The position numbers were made by a program, and so were the translations under genes. Shown piece after piece: positions 54,566 through 61,974 of a stretch of 64,000 nt of DNA; position 1 is the stretch's first letter; the number at the start of each line of letters is the position of its first letter. Source of the stretch: Aurantiacibacter suaedae (lineage in GTDB: Bacteria > Pseudomonadota > Alphaproteobacteria > Sphingomonadales > Sphingomonadaceae); contig NZ_SKCG01000002.1 in the NCBI RefSeq assembly GCF_005434915.1, positions 806,948-870,947 of the forward strand, given 5' to 3'. The notes beneath the pieces were generated by a model that saw only the letters and a list, made by a program, of their open reading frames with translations, was not told the origin of the DNA and did not search any database.

Positions 54566-54967
54566 ATGCAGGTGGAAGCGCTCGATCATATCAACATCAT
54601 CACCGGCGATCTGGATGGAACGGCCGATTTCTATGCCTCTTTGCTTGGCCTCGAGCGGCGCGATGCCCCGCCCCCGCTGACACCGCAGACCGCAACCTGG
54701 ATGTTTGACAGCGCTGGCCGCGCGATCATTCACATCAATTCGCTCGATTGCGTGCGTGCCTATGATCGTGAGATCACGCCTGGCGCACTGACCGGGGCGC
54801 TGCACCACGTTGCGCTGCGCCTCACCGGATATGAAGAAACCAAGGCCCGGCTCGACGCGCGCGGGGCGGGCTATCAGGAAAATGTGGTGGAGGCGATTGG
54901 TCTCAGGCAAATCTTCACTGCTGACCCGAACAACGTCTTACTGGAGCTGAACTTCTTTGGCGAATAG
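54566..54967 (+). CDS. VOC/glyoxalase-fold protein
   Basis: A 133-residue paired beta-alpha-beta-beta-beta protein: ALDHINIITGDLDGTADFYASLLGL, TWMFDSAGRAIIHIN, ALHHVALRLTGYEET and FTADPNNVLLELNFFG. Metal ligands fit His (DHINI), His (HHVAL) and Glu (LELNF). The ATG at 54566 has AGGAGG six bases before it. It may be an extradiol-type or lactone/isomerase enzyme acting on the ligM product; divergent promoter sharing supports a joint role, but substrate is unknown. Confidence 0.82.
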   Translation: MQVEALDHINIITGDLDGTADFYASLLGLERRDAPPPLTPQTATWMFDSAGRAIIHINSLDCVRAYDREITPGALTGALHHVALRLTGYEETKARLDARGAGYQENVVEAIGLRQIFTADPNNVLLELNFFGE

Positions 54968-55223
54968 TTGGAGGCGGTTAGCTATTTGATGATTGCGGCA
55001 TCGTAAATAGCAAATTAACCCTGATTGAATAGTGGTTATATCTCGTGTCATTCGGGTGTTCCGGGCAGATTAATACTCTGCGATAACGATTATCTTCGGC
55101 TTGTCGAGATTTTGGCTCCACTCGTCGCGGTACGGACGGCGCGTCTACGTCTTGTTAAGCAGCCCGTGGGATCAAGAGCTCCTACGTTCCAGCAGTCGAT
55201 GGCTCGACTTGGTAGGGTGCCGC

Positions 55224-55628
55224 ATGACGAAGAGAGTTCTCGTAGTCGAAGATGACCTGCTCAACAGGATGTTCCTTGCGGACAGCTTGCGTCTGCATGG
55301 CTACGATGTTTGCGAGGTTGACGATGGCGCGCACGTGATGGACGCGGTGCGCGACTATGCCCCCGACCTTGTCACCATGGATCTCAATATTCCGCACATC
55401 TCGGGCGAGACGCTGATTCGCCGGCTGCGACGCGATCCCGCCCACGCGAAGATGCCGGTGCTGGCGATTACCGCCTTTGCCTCGCCGCGAGACCAGCAAC
55501 GCATCCTTCAGCTCGGTGCCGATGGCTTTATGGCCAAACCTCTGGCCCTGCACAGCCTGCTCGATGCGGTGGGCAACCTGATCGCGGCAAAAGAAAACCA
55601 GAAGATCCGCGCCCCTGCGCTAAGCTGA
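55224..55628 (+). CDS. Single-domain response regulator (DivK/CheY-like)
   Basis: A 134-residue receiver domain with no output domain. The acidic pair is Asp10/Asp11, the phosphoacceptor Asp53 (VTMDLNIP), the switch threonine at 83 (AITAFASP) and lysine 105 (MAKPL). Resemblance is to DivK-like receivers (VLVVEDDLLNRMFLADSL), but the paired DivJ/PleC-type kinases are not here, and the essential divK usually sits elsewhere. The upstream 255 bases show no clear promoter. It is convergent with the dioxygenase gene, 9 bp apart. Confidence 0.85.
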   Translation: MTKRVLVVEDDLLNRMFLADSLRLHGYDVCEVDDGAHVMDAVRDYAPDLVTMDLNIPHISGETLIRRLRRDPAHAKMPVLAITAFASPRDQQRILQLGADGFMAKPLALHSLLDAVGNLIAAKENQKIRAPALS

Positions 55629-55637
55629 GCGCAGACC

Positions 55638-56537
55638 TCAGACAGGCGCGCCGCCCGCAATGGTGGTGCGATACATCTCGCGGCGGAAGCCATCGTAGTC
55701 ATTAGGGCCCAGGTGCATGGTTGCGGCATTGTCCCACATGCACACCATGCCCGGCTCCCAGCGCAGGCGACAGGTGAAGGCGTGCTGCGTCGTGTGCTGC
55801 ACCAACCACTCGATGATCGGTCGCGCCTCGTGCGTGGTCATGCCCTCGATTCCGGCGGCATAGGTGTCGCAGATATAGAGCGAGGGTTCGCCGGTGTGGG
55901 GGTGGGTGCGCACAAAGGGGTGATAGCTGCCCTTCATTCCCTGCGCGAATTTGTCCGGATCGCCGAAGGGAAGCGCCTCGCCGCGCAGGAACGCTTGCGT
56001 GGCGATGTTGTTGCGCGCGCTCATCCACACTTTCAGCGGGCGCAGCATATCCTGATAGGTTGTGCTCAAGTGCTTGAAGGCGAGCGCGGTGTTGGCCCAG
56101 GCGGTATCTCCGCCATAAGGCGGGCCTTCGACCTGTCGCAGGAAGGTGATCGAGGGCGGCTCGGGCAGAAACGGGCTGTCCGTATGCCAACCGCCGCCGA
56201 ACAGGCTTGGCGTGACCTCGTCGGCCTCCTTGATGATAGGATGAACATCGCGGTGGCCTTCCACGCCTTGCGTATAGGCATCGACCGCGAAGGGGCCAAG
56301 GCGAGCAGAGAATTCTTCGTGCTCGGCATGGGTCAGGTGCTGGTCGCGCAGGAAGATCATCTTGTGCTTCCACAGCGCCTGCTTGAGACTTTCGACGCCT
56401 TCATCGCTCAGTTCGGGCAAGCGCACGCCCACCACTTCCGCGCCCATCGCCGCTGAAAGCGGCTCGACCGCGAAGTGGTTGGACTGAAACGGGTGATTAT
56501 CGAAGTCGCCACAAGGCGCAACGCGGACCTGCCACAT
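55638..56537 (-). CDS. TauD/TfdA-family Fe(II)/2-oxoglutarate dioxygenase
   Basis: A 299-residue non-heme iron oxygenase. The iron facial triad is His118 and Asp120 in WHTDSPF and His275 in ATMHLGPNDYDGF; the 2-oxoglutarate arginine follows in RREMYRTT. The N-terminal FAVEPLSAAMGAEVVGVRLPEL strand pattern matches TfdA/TauD. Substrates in the family include taurine, 2,4-D and aryloxy acids; none can be chosen. Probably the last gene of the minus-strand catabolic group, 75 bp after the oxidoreductase gene. Confidence 0.9.
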   Translation of the reverse strand: MWQVRVAPCGDFDNHPFQSNHFAVEPLSAAMGAEVVGVRLPELSDEGVESLKQALWKHKMIFLRDQHLTHAEHEEFSARLGPFAVDAYTQGVEGHRDVHPIIKEADEVTPSLFGGGWHTDSPFLPEPPSITFLRQVEGPPYGGDTAWANTALAFKHLSTTYQDMLRPLKVWMSARNNIATQAFLRGEALPFGDPDKFAQGMKGSYHPFVRTHPHTGEPSLYICDTYAAGIEGMTTHEARPIIEWLVQHTTQHAFTCRLRWEPGMVCMWDNAATMHLGPNDYDGFRREMYRTTIAGGAPV

Positions 56538-56612
56538 GTCTATTTCCTCCCTCGACCTTGCTGATCGGTCATCAAATTCAGCTTCTTAACGGTCCGCGCG
56601 CCTTGTTCAACG

Positions 56613-57620
56613 TCAATCCAGCGTGATGACCGTCTTGCCGAAGCTTTCCGGCCCCCAGGCATGGGCATAGGCTGCGGTAGCTTCATCGAAGCCGAAAGTC
56701 GCGCCGACGGGCGGCTTGATCGCATGGTCGTCGACCATCGCATTGAGGTCCATCGCCATGCGCACCGAGCCCACGAAAATGCCGCGGATCGAGCCCCCGG
56801 TCATCATCAGCTGGCGCGGGTGGGGCGGTTCGCCGTCCGACAGCACGCCGATCAGGGCGATCTCGCCTTCAGGCGCAAGAGCATTGATGCTCTGTTGCAA
56901 GGTGCCCACACCGCCGACCTCGACCACCTGCGTGGCGCCGCCGAAATTCTTGGCGATGTGCTCGCCCCACTCGGGCGTGGTCTTGTAATTCACCAGATGA
57001 TCGACCCCGAGCGCCCGCACACGCTCCAGCTTCTCGTCGCTCGACGAGGTGGCGATCACTTGAGCGCCCGCCGCCTTTGCCAGCTGAAGCGCGATCATCG
57101 ACACGCCCCCGGAGCCGAGCACCAGCACCCCGCTGCCCTTCCCGACCGGACGCCCACCCATGAACAGCGCGTTGTAAGCTGTGACGCCCGCGCAGGGCAT
57201 ACAGGCGGCCTCGGCATAGGAGAGGCTTGTCGCCACCTTCACCACGCCCTGCTGCGGCAGCACAACCTTTTCGGCCAGCATACCCGGCGCTTTGCCGTCT
57301 CCCAGCGCGCGGCCCATGGCTTGCGGGCCGTCGATCCAATCGAGGAAGAAGCTGCCCTGCACCTTGTCGCCGACCGCCACATTGTTGACCCCTTCGCCGA
57401 CCGCGATCACCTCGCCAGCGCCGTCGGACAGGGGGATGGCGGGTTCCTCGATCGGGCCGCCGAAATATTTGCCGGATGCGACGGCGAAGTCACGATAGTT
57501 GATCGACCAGGCCTTCGGCGCGATCAGCACTTCGCCGGGGCCGGGCTCGGGATCGGGCAGGTCGGCCATGTGGATCTTGTCGAAGCCGTCGCAGCCTTCG
57601 GGCATCAGCCATGCGCGCAT
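56613..57620 (-). CDS. Zinc-independent MDR oxidoreductase (quinone-oxidoreductase-like)
   Basis: A 335-residue NAD(P)-dependent enzyme of the medium-chain reductase family. It shows PGPGEVLIAPKAWSINYRDFAVASGKY, the MPCAGVTAYNALF turn, and the nucleotide motif VLVLGSGGVSMIALQLAKAAGAQVIATSSSDEKL. The usual zinc cysteines are missing, so it resembles quinone oxidoreductases or enoyl reductases. It starts 17 bp after the SDR gene and shares its transcript; role in the local pathway is inferred. Confidence 0.88.
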   Translation of the reverse strand: MRAWLMPEGCDGFDKIHMADLPDPEPGPGEVLIAPKAWSINYRDFAVASGKYFGGPIEEPAIPLSDGAGEVIAVGEGVNNVAVGDKVQGSFFLDWIDGPQAMGRALGDGKAPGMLAEKVVLPQQGVVKVATSLSYAEAACMPCAGVTAYNALFMGGRPVGKGSGVLVLGSGGVSMIALQLAKAAGAQVIATSSSDEKLERVRALGVDHLVNYKTTPEWGEHIAKNFGGATQVVEVGGVGTLQQSINALAPEGEIALIGVLSDGEPPHPRQLMMTGGSIRGIFVGSVRMAMDLNAMVDDHAIKPPVGATFGFDEATAAYAHAWGPESFGKTVITLD

Positions 57621-57637
57621 TGTGGTGTCTCCTGTTC

Positions 57638-58384
57638 CTAGATTTCGAGCGTGTTGAGCGTGCCGCCGTCGACGGCCCAGTCTTGTCCGGTCACGTGGCT
57701 GGCGGCATCCGACAGCAGGAAGCAGGCGGTCTCGGCCAGTTCGTCGCTGCTACCCATCCGGCGTTGCGGCACACGGCCCTCGATCTTGCCGCGCTGCTCG
57801 TCGGGGATGCGGGCGAGCGCCTCGGTCTCGATGAAGCCCGGGATCACCACATTGCAGCGAACATTGTGCGGGGCCATCTCCACCGCCACCGCGCGGGCAA
57901 GGCCGAGCACGCCGTGCTTGCTGGCGACATAGGCCGGGTTCAGCGCCATGCCCCGCTTGCTGGCCATCGAGCCGGTGATCAGGATCGATCCCTTCTTCGC
58001 CTCGATCATGGCGGGCATCACCTTCTGGATCGCCCAGAACACGCTGGTAAGGTTGACCCTGAGGGTCTTTTCGAAAATCTCGCCGTCGAAGGCGGTGAAC
58101 GGGGTGAAGTCGCCGGTCAGCCCGGCATTGGCGAACAGGCCCTCGATCGGGCCGTTCTGCTCAACCGCTCTGTCAAGTGCGGCCTCCAGCTCGGCCCGGT
58201 CGCCCACATCGCCAACGGCGAAGGCTGCACCCTCGCCAAGTTCGTCACAGGCCTGCTGCAACTGCTCGGCGCGGCGGGCGATGAGGGTCACCTTCGCGCC
58301 GCGCGCGTGCAGCATTCGGGCTGCGGCAAGCCCTATGCCAGAGGAAGCGCCAGTGATGGCGATGTGCTGGCCGTCAAATTGCAT
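57638..58384 (-). CDS. Short-chain dehydrogenase/reductase
   Basis: A 248-residue classical SDR: cofactor loop IAITGASSGIG, FANAGL, and the catalytic Ser/Tyr/Lys in ILITGSMAS and PAYVASKHGVLGL. The C-terminal RCNVVIPGFIETEAL and ACFLLSDAASHVTGQ fit NAD-dependent dehydrogenases of the 3-oxoacyl-reductase-like group. The start at 58384 (MQFDGQH) overlaps the upstream phosphatase-like gene by 11 bp. It probably oxidises or reduces an intermediate of the same pathway. Confidence 0.9.
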   Translation of the reverse strand: MQFDGQHIAITGASSGIGLAAARMLHARGAKVTLIARRAEQLQQACDELGEGAAFAVGDVGDRAELEAALDRAVEQNGPIEGLFANAGLTGDFTPFTAFDGEIFEKTLRVNLTSVFWAIQKVMPAMIEAKKGSILITGSMASKRGMALNPAYVASKHGVLGLARAVAVEMAPHNVRCNVVIPGFIETEALARIPDEQRGKIEGRVPQRRMGSSDELAETACFLLSDAASHVTGQDWAVDGGTLNTLEI

Positions 58385-58904
58385 CCGTCTCATCCATTTG
58401 TGTTCTTATGCTCGATGTCGGGCGAACCTTGCGCCGCCGTTCGGATGCGAGCCGCGCCTCGCGCACGAATTGGCCCCATGGCGCGGCTGTGGGATGATCG
58501 CTCCGGCCGGGTTCCCACTGCTGCGCCATCAGCGCGCGGGCCTCTTGTTCGTTCCACCCGCATTCAAGGTGGTAGCGATAGAAGAAAGCCGACACGCGAT
58601 GGTTCGCAACGCAATGGACATGCAGCGGGCGGGGCAGACCCTCCACGGCGCGCACGAAGGCGGCGTAGTGCTCCTCTTGCGGCTCTGCGAAGGGCACTTC
58701 GACGCGGGTATAGCCGATGCCGAGCAGGCGCAGACCATGTTCCTCGCCTGGCAAGGCTTCGGGGTGGTCTGCGGGCGTAAGATCAAGCACGTGCTTAATT
58801 CTGGTGCCGATCAGGTCGCGCAGGTTGCGCTCGGCCAGCATGCCCGAGGTGGTGATCTCCGACGACAGGCGTTGCCACGCCCGAATATGCTCCGGATCGT
58901 TCAA
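58374..58904 (-). CDS. Protein tyrosine phosphatase-like protein with short P-loop
   Basis: A 176-residue protein with a phosphatase-like fold; the N-terminal part has IKHVLDLTPADHPEALPG and the P-loop reads HVHCVANHRVSAFFYRYHLE. Only four residues separate the Cys and Arg (CVANHR), against five in canonical tyrosine phosphatases, but this spacing recurs in a family of small bacterial proteins of this type. Activity is therefore uncertain. It starts with a TTG one base after the amidohydrolase stop, so translation is probably coupled; the C terminus overlaps the SDR gene. Confidence 0.72.
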   Translation of the reverse strand: MNDPEHIRAWQRLSSEITTSGMLAERNLRDLIGTRIKHVLDLTPADHPEALPGEEHGLRLLGIGYTRVEVPFAEPQEEHYAAFVRAVEGLPRPLHVHCVANHRVSAFFYRYHLECGWNEQEARALMAQQWEPGRSDHPTAAPWGQFVREARLASERRRKVRPTSSIRTQMDETDAI

Positions 58905-58905
58905 A

Positions 58906-59778
58906 TCAGGCGAGTCCCAGTACCTTTGCTGCGTTGCCCTTCATGATAGAGGGCATGACCTCTTCGCGGAACCCCACTTCCTGTGCATGGGCGATCCACT
59001 TGTCGGGATGGATCAGGGGGAAGTCGCTGCCGAACAGCATCTTGTGCTTGAGCTGGGTGTTCGCATAGCGGATCACCTGCTCCGGGAAGTACTTCGGGCT
59101 CCAGCCCGAAAGGTCGATAAAGACATTGTCCTTGTGCAACGCCATCGACAGGCTCTGGTCGACCCAGGGCCAGCTCGGGTGGGCGAGGATGATCTTCATG
59201 TCGGGAAAGTCCACCGCGACATCGTCGACCAGCATCGGCTCGCCATATTTCAAACGCAGCCCGCCGCCGCCGCGCATCCCCGTGCCCATGCCCGAATGGC
59301 CGGTGTGGAAGATGGCGGGCAGCTTGTATTCGTTGATGACCTCGTAGATCGGATAGCCGACCGGGTCGGCTGGGTGCGCGTTCTGCGCGATGCCATGGAA
59401 CTTGAAGCCCTTCACGCCGTGGTTCTCGATCAGGTCCAGCGCCTCGCGCGCGCCATACTTGCCCTTGTGCGGGTCGATCGAGGCGAAGGGGATGCAGATA
59501 TCGTCATTCTTGTTGGCGATTTCTGCGACTTCGTAATTGCTAACGCGCTTGGCGCCCATGCCGCTCTCGCAGTCGACCGTGAACATGCAGAAGGCAATCT
59601 GGCTTTCGCGGTACAGCTCGATGATCTCGGGCATCTTGGGCCGTTCGCGCGGGGCCTTGAAATAGGCGCTGGCAGCATCGAAGAACTTGCCCATTACCGG
59701 GTCTTCCGGATCGTGGCAGGACACCTCGGCATGAACATGCACGTCGATCGCGCGGATTTTCTCGAGGTCTATGGGCAC
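58906..59778 (-). CDS. Amidohydrolase-2 family metal-dependent hydrolase/decarboxylase
   Basis: A 290-residue TIM-barrel metalloenzyme: DVHVHAEV with metal His14/His16, IFHTGHSGMG, KIILAHPSWPW and the acid MLFGSDFP. This branch contains ACMSD-like decarboxylases (for example of carboxylated aromatics) and lactone hydrolases, so a ring-cleavage or decarboxylation step in aromatic breakdown is plausible, as in LigW and LigI of lignin pathways, but not shown. It is the first gene after a strong terminator and starts its own transcript with the phosphatase-like and SDR genes. Confidence 0.88.
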   Translation of the reverse strand: MPIDLEKIRAIDVHVHAEVSCHDPEDPVMGKFFDAASAYFKAPRERPKMPEIIELYRESQIAFCMFTVDCESGMGAKRVSNYEVAEIANKNDDICIPFASIDPHKGKYGAREALDLIENHGVKGFKFHGIAQNAHPADPVGYPIYEVINEYKLPAIFHTGHSGMGTGMRGGGGLRLKYGEPMLVDDVAVDFPDMKIILAHPSWPWVDQSLSMALHKDNVFIDLSGWSPKYFPEQVIRYANTQLKHKMLFGSDFPLIHPDKWIAHAQEVGFREEVMPSIMKGNAAKVLGLA

Positions 59779-59858
59779 TGTCGATCCTGTTGGATTGTTT
59801 CACTCCTCGCAGGCTTGCGTAATGCCAGCAAGGCGCGTTGGCCATATCTGAAGGGCAT

Positions 59859-59895
59859 AAAAAAGCCCGCCCCAGCGCGACCGGAACGGACTTTT
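59859..59895 (-). terminator. Intrinsic terminator after the 97-residue hypothetical gene
   Basis: On the minus strand AAAAGTCCGTTCC pairs with GGGGCGGGCTTTT (13 bp including three G-U pairs) around a 9-nt loop and is followed by a T-run. On the plus strand the same stem has mismatches, so it works in the minus direction. It separates the dehydrogenase unit from the amidohydrolase unit. Confidence 0.8.
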
Positions 59896-59914
59896 CAGGT
59901 TTATCAGAAAACGA

Positions 59915-60208
59915 TTAAGTGGTTTGGTATAGTGAGTAGCTCAGTGAGGCAATTTCTCCTCCAACGCCAGCACCAAATATTACAACAAGTAGTTGGAATG
60001 ACTGGCCACTACCATCTTCTATCTTAAAATTGGAGGTGCTCACTTTACCTGGGCCAGAGCCAAACGGAACCTTCACTGAGAAAGCTACGTCCGTGCGAAT
60101 CTTATCATCCTTCGAAAAGTAAACCTTTAGCAGGCCCAAATCCAATAGTACTTCGTCGGTTTCTGACATTACCAGAGATCCGGAAATGGTGTGAGAACGC
60201 TGCGTCAT
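59915..60208 (-). CDS. Hypothetical protein, 97 residues, AT-richer than its neighbours
   Basis: No family recognised. The protein appears to be all-beta (TDEVLLDLGLLKVYF; TDVAFSVKVPFGSG; STSNFKIEDG; SFQLLVVIFGAGVGG). The N terminus holds no signal. Bases 59941-60000 contain 26 G/C of 60 by hand count, well below the surrounding genes. The ribosome site is good (AAAGGG five bases upstream). It lies between the aldehyde dehydrogenase gene (92 bp upstream) and a terminator. Likely acquired; function unknown. Confidence 0.65.
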   Translation of the reverse strand: MTQRSHTISGSLVMSETDEVLLDLGLLKVYFSKDDKIRTDVAFSVKVPFGSGPGKVSTSNFKIEDGSGQSFQLLVVIFGAGVGGEIASLSYSLYQTT

Positions 60209-60300
60209 TAGCTACCCTTTGGATTGAATTTTAGAATGTAGCAGGCGGCCTGGGCATGAAAGTAGCAAAGCTAATGCATGTCCAGGCTGCCTAATATTCA

Positions 60301-61812
60301 CTACAGCTTCATCAGCACCGACTTGGTTTCGAGGTAAGCCTCAAGGCCGAGGCGGCCCTGCTCGTGGCCGACGCCCGATTCCTTGTAGCCGCCGAAGGGC
60401 AGCGCCGGGTCGATCATGGCGTGGCAGTTCACCCACACCGAGCCCGCCTGCAGGCGGCTGGCGATCTTGTGCGCGGCCGAGACGTCCTTGGTCCACACAC
60501 CGGCAGCGAGGCCATATTGTGTGTTGTTGGCGTCCTTCACCACCTCGTCGAGGTCATCGAAGCGCTGGGCGACCACGACCGGGCCGAAGATCTCTTCGCG
60601 CACGACGCTCATCTGCGGGTTCACATCGGTGAGGATCGTCGGGTTGACATAGTAGCCGTCGCCGCCCGGGCTGTCGCCGCCCATCAGGACCGAGGCACCG
60701 TCACGCTTGCCCGCGTCGATGTAGCCCATCACGCGGTCGAACTGCTCGGACGAAACCACCGGGCCCATGTGGGCATCGGGATCAAGCGAAGGGCGCGGAG
60801 CCCAGAAGTCCTTGGTTTCGGCCATGCCTTCGACGACCTTGTCGAACACCGACTTGTGCGCATAGAGGCGCGAACCGGCAACGCAGACTTGCCCTGAGTT
60901 GAAGAAGATCGCACCCGCCACGCCCGGCGCGGTTTCGGCAACATCGACATCGGGCATGACCACGACCGGGCTCTTGCCGCCCAGTTCGAGCGTCACGTGC
61001 TTGAGTGTTTCGGTGGCATTGCGGTTGATCAGCTTGCCGATCTCGGTGGAGCCGGTGAAGGCGACCTTGTCGACATCGGGATGCTTGACCATGCGGTCGC
61101 CGCCGGTGTGGCCATAGCCGGTGATGATGTTGACCACGCCGGCAGGCACGCCGGCTTCGTGGATCAGGTCAGCCAGACGCAGCGCGGTGAGGCTGGTCTG
61201 CTCGGCAGGCTTGAGCACCGTAGTGCAGCCTGCGGCCAGTGCCGGAGCGATCTTGAGGCAGGCCATTAGCAGCGGGAAGTTCCACGGCACGATCTGCGCG
61301 CAGACGCCGACCGGCTCCTTCAACGTGTAGGCGAACATCATGCCGCCGGGCATCGAGTAGGGGGCCTGCGTTTCGCCGCCGATCTTGCCGGCCCAGCCAG
61401 CCATGTAGGTAAAGTGCGCGGCGGCGCCCGGCACGTCGACCGCGCTGGCCATGCCCTTGGGCTTGCCCACGTCGATCGCTTCCAGCTCGGCCAGCTCCTC
61501 GGCATTGGCGAGGATCAGGTCGGCGATCTTGTGCATGATCTTTTCGCGCGCGACCGGCGGCATATCGCGCCAGCGGCGGTCGTCAAACGCGGTGCGGGCG
61601 GCGGCAACAGCGCGGTCGACGTCCTTGTCGCTCGCCTCGACGACTTTCGATACGACTTTGCCGGTCGACGGATCTTCAACGTCGATGGTGGCATCGCCGG
61701 TGCTGTCGACCCATTCGCCGTTAATGTAGAGCTGGGGGGCGCGGGCGAGCGCTTTTTTCACCGCATCCGAATATTCGGGCTGCGTACGATTGATGGCAGT
61801 GACTTCGTTCAT
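60301..61812 (-). CDS. NAD(P)-dependent aldehyde dehydrogenase
   Basis: A 503-residue class 1/2-type aldehyde dehydrogenase. The catalytic cysteine is in NSGQVCVAGSRLY, the general base glutamate in TLELGGKSP, and the Rossmann turn in VAFTGSTEIGKLI; the PWNFPLLMA segment is typical. The ATG at 61812 has a GGAGAG ribosome site. The gene follows the alcohol dehydrogenase gene by 162 bp on the same strand. The pair fits alcohol to aldehyde in the periplasm, then aldehyde to acid in the cytoplasm; substrate not known. Confidence 0.93.
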   Translation of the reverse strand: MNEVTAINRTQPEYSDAVKKALARAPQLYINGEWVDSTGDATIDVEDPSTGKVVSKVVEASDKDVDRAVAAARTAFDDRRWRDMPPVAREKIMHKIADLILANAEELAELEAIDVGKPKGMASAVDVPGAAAHFTYMAGWAGKIGGETQAPYSMPGGMMFAYTLKEPVGVCAQIVPWNFPLLMACLKIAPALAAGCTTVLKPAEQTSLTALRLADLIHEAGVPAGVVNIITGYGHTGGDRMVKHPDVDKVAFTGSTEIGKLINRNATETLKHVTLELGGKSPVVVMPDVDVAETAPGVAGAIFFNSGQVCVAGSRLYAHKSVFDKVVEGMAETKDFWAPRPSLDPDAHMGPVVSSEQFDRVMGYIDAGKRDGASVLMGGDSPGGDGYYVNPTILTDVNPQMSVVREEIFGPVVVAQRFDDLDEVVKDANNTQYGLAAGVWTKDVSAAHKIASRLQAGSVWVNCHAMIDPALPFGGYKESGVGHEQGRLGLEAYLETKSVLMKL

Positions 61813-61914
61813 GAGAATTCTCTCCTTTCCCATAGCGACTCGAGCCGTGGCCCGATTGACGTTAACCAGAGATAGCAACGCAAGCGGGACCATACCACCG
61901 GCGAGCCAAAACAA

Positions 61915-61926
61915 TAACGTTCGTTA
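61915..61926. promoter_or_regulatory. TetR-like operator upstream of the aldehyde dehydrogenase
   Basis: TAACG-tt-CGTTA, a perfect 5-bp dyad with 2-bp spacer, in the gap between the dehydrogenase genes about 105 bp before the aldehyde dehydrogenase start. This shape is frequent for TetR-family repressors. No such regulator is encoded in the window. Confidence 0.45.
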
Positions 61927-61974
61927 GTATGCTGGACGCGGCGAGTCGAGCTTCGACCTGCCGCCCGCGGTTAC

